Virus record (IMG/VR): IMGVR_UViG_3300017963_000596
Coordinates: 1-30,713 of that record
Strand: one strand, 5' to 3'
Source of the DNA: a virus
Length of the DNA stretch: 30,713 nucleotides
Shown: positions 30,535 to 30,713 of the stretch, one piece after another
Layout: every line of letters begins with the position of its first letter
Numbering within the stretch: the stretch's first letter is position 1
Program-made: the position numbers and the translations under genes
Notes under the pieces: generated by a model
The model's database searches: none
The model's input: only the letters and a program-made list of their open reading frames with translations
What the model was told of the DNA's origin: nothing

Positions 30535-30647
30535 GCCCCCTGGATGCTGGCCACGGTGTGTCTCAATCCGCTGGTGGTGAGACAGTGACCGCAGCCGGGA
30601 TTCGAACCCTACACCCGCCATGCATCTCTGTATTTTACGGGAGGGGC
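30535..30647 (-). other. very short cassette between attC sites 1 and 2
   Basis: A 113-base unit flanked by attC-like sites. It contains a B-box-like segment GGGTTCGAATCCC followed by a few pairs of acceptor-like sequence, but no matching 5' part, so it is at most a tRNA 3' remnant. An open frame (begins MAGVGFESRLRSLSHH) runs on through attC site 2 to 30460, but its composition and overlap with the tRNA-like part argue against a real gene. Confidence 0.45.
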
Positions 30648-30707
30648 ACATAACGGCGCTAATCAGCCGCGCGGCTTTTTGCGTCGGCTGAATTAGCTTG
30701 GTTATCT
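30648..30707 (-). other. attC: attC-like integron recombination site 1
   Basis: Minus strand, 60 bases: R'' AGATAAC, CAA spacer, L'' GCTAATTCAGCCG, terminal loop with AAAAA, L' CGGCTGATTAGC, GCC spacer and R' GTTATGT. L'' and L' pair perfectly over 12 bp with a single extrahelical T, the classic attC asymmetry. The translation KLIQPT ... AARLISAV is the kind of peptide seen where open frames run through attC sites of environmental integrons. Best of the three sites. Confidence 0.8.
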
Positions 30708-30713
30708 GTTTCC

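Noticed and set aside
30586-30613. A second tRNA 3' end on the minus strand
   Set aside because: The T-loop core is present, but the T-stem has an A-G mismatch and no 5' acceptor or D-arm is found nearby, so it is kept only as a remark on the short cassette.
1-30713. CRISPR array, diversity-generating retroelement or insertion sequence
   Set aside because: No regular spacer repeats, no reverse transcriptase and no transposase-like gene were seen on either strand.

Overview
This window is a tailed-phage genome segment (Caudoviricetes), most likely a short-tailed temperate phage of a Gram-negative bacterium. A compact plus-strand block at 3.0-28.7 kb encodes terminase, portal, scaffold, major capsid, connector, a beta-rich tail protein, a 1658-residue injected-type protein and a receptor-binding-type protein. 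I see no sheath, tube or tape-measure gene, which fits podovirus morphology. The host cannot be named from the sequence. Shine-Dalgarno leaders, a Phe-type tRNA fragment, a BamE-like lipoprotein and integron attC sites all suit a proteobacterium or relative.

Layout. (1) 1-2.2 kb: five minus-strand accessory genes including an ArdC-type antirestriction protein, with one strong promoter candidate at 2186-2214 and unusual hairpins before several ribosome-binding sites. (2) 2.2-3.1 kb: AT-rich DNA with no convincing gene. It holds the 3' half of a tRNA-Phe-like gene flanked on both sides by paired 10-bp repeats, the layout of a complete attP. (3) 3.0-28.7 kb: the late operon, from a promoter candidate at 3011-3040. 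Most neighbouring genes touch or overlap by 1-4 bases (ATGA, TAATG), so translation is probably coupled throughout. (4) 28.7-30.7 kb: minus-strand small genes in a cassette-like array with at least three attC-like recombination sites of integron type, convergent with the late operon.

How the parts work together. An HTH protein and a terminase carrying a fused DNA-binding-like N-terminus package DNA through the portal into a capsid built on a Q-rich scaffold. A connector and tail proteins close the head, large Ala/Gly/Gln-rich proteins are probably ejected into the host, and an LRR protein probably recognises the cell surface. ArdC and the 1658-residue protein both belong to the polyvalent protein world of injected counter-defence factors.

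The most unusual part is region 4: an attC array without an integron integrase (CALIN type) joined to phage DNA, with phage-type genes as cargo. No integrase, repressor, replication or clear lysis gene is present, so the segment is probably incomplete, although an open frame runs across the two ends if they are joined as a circle.
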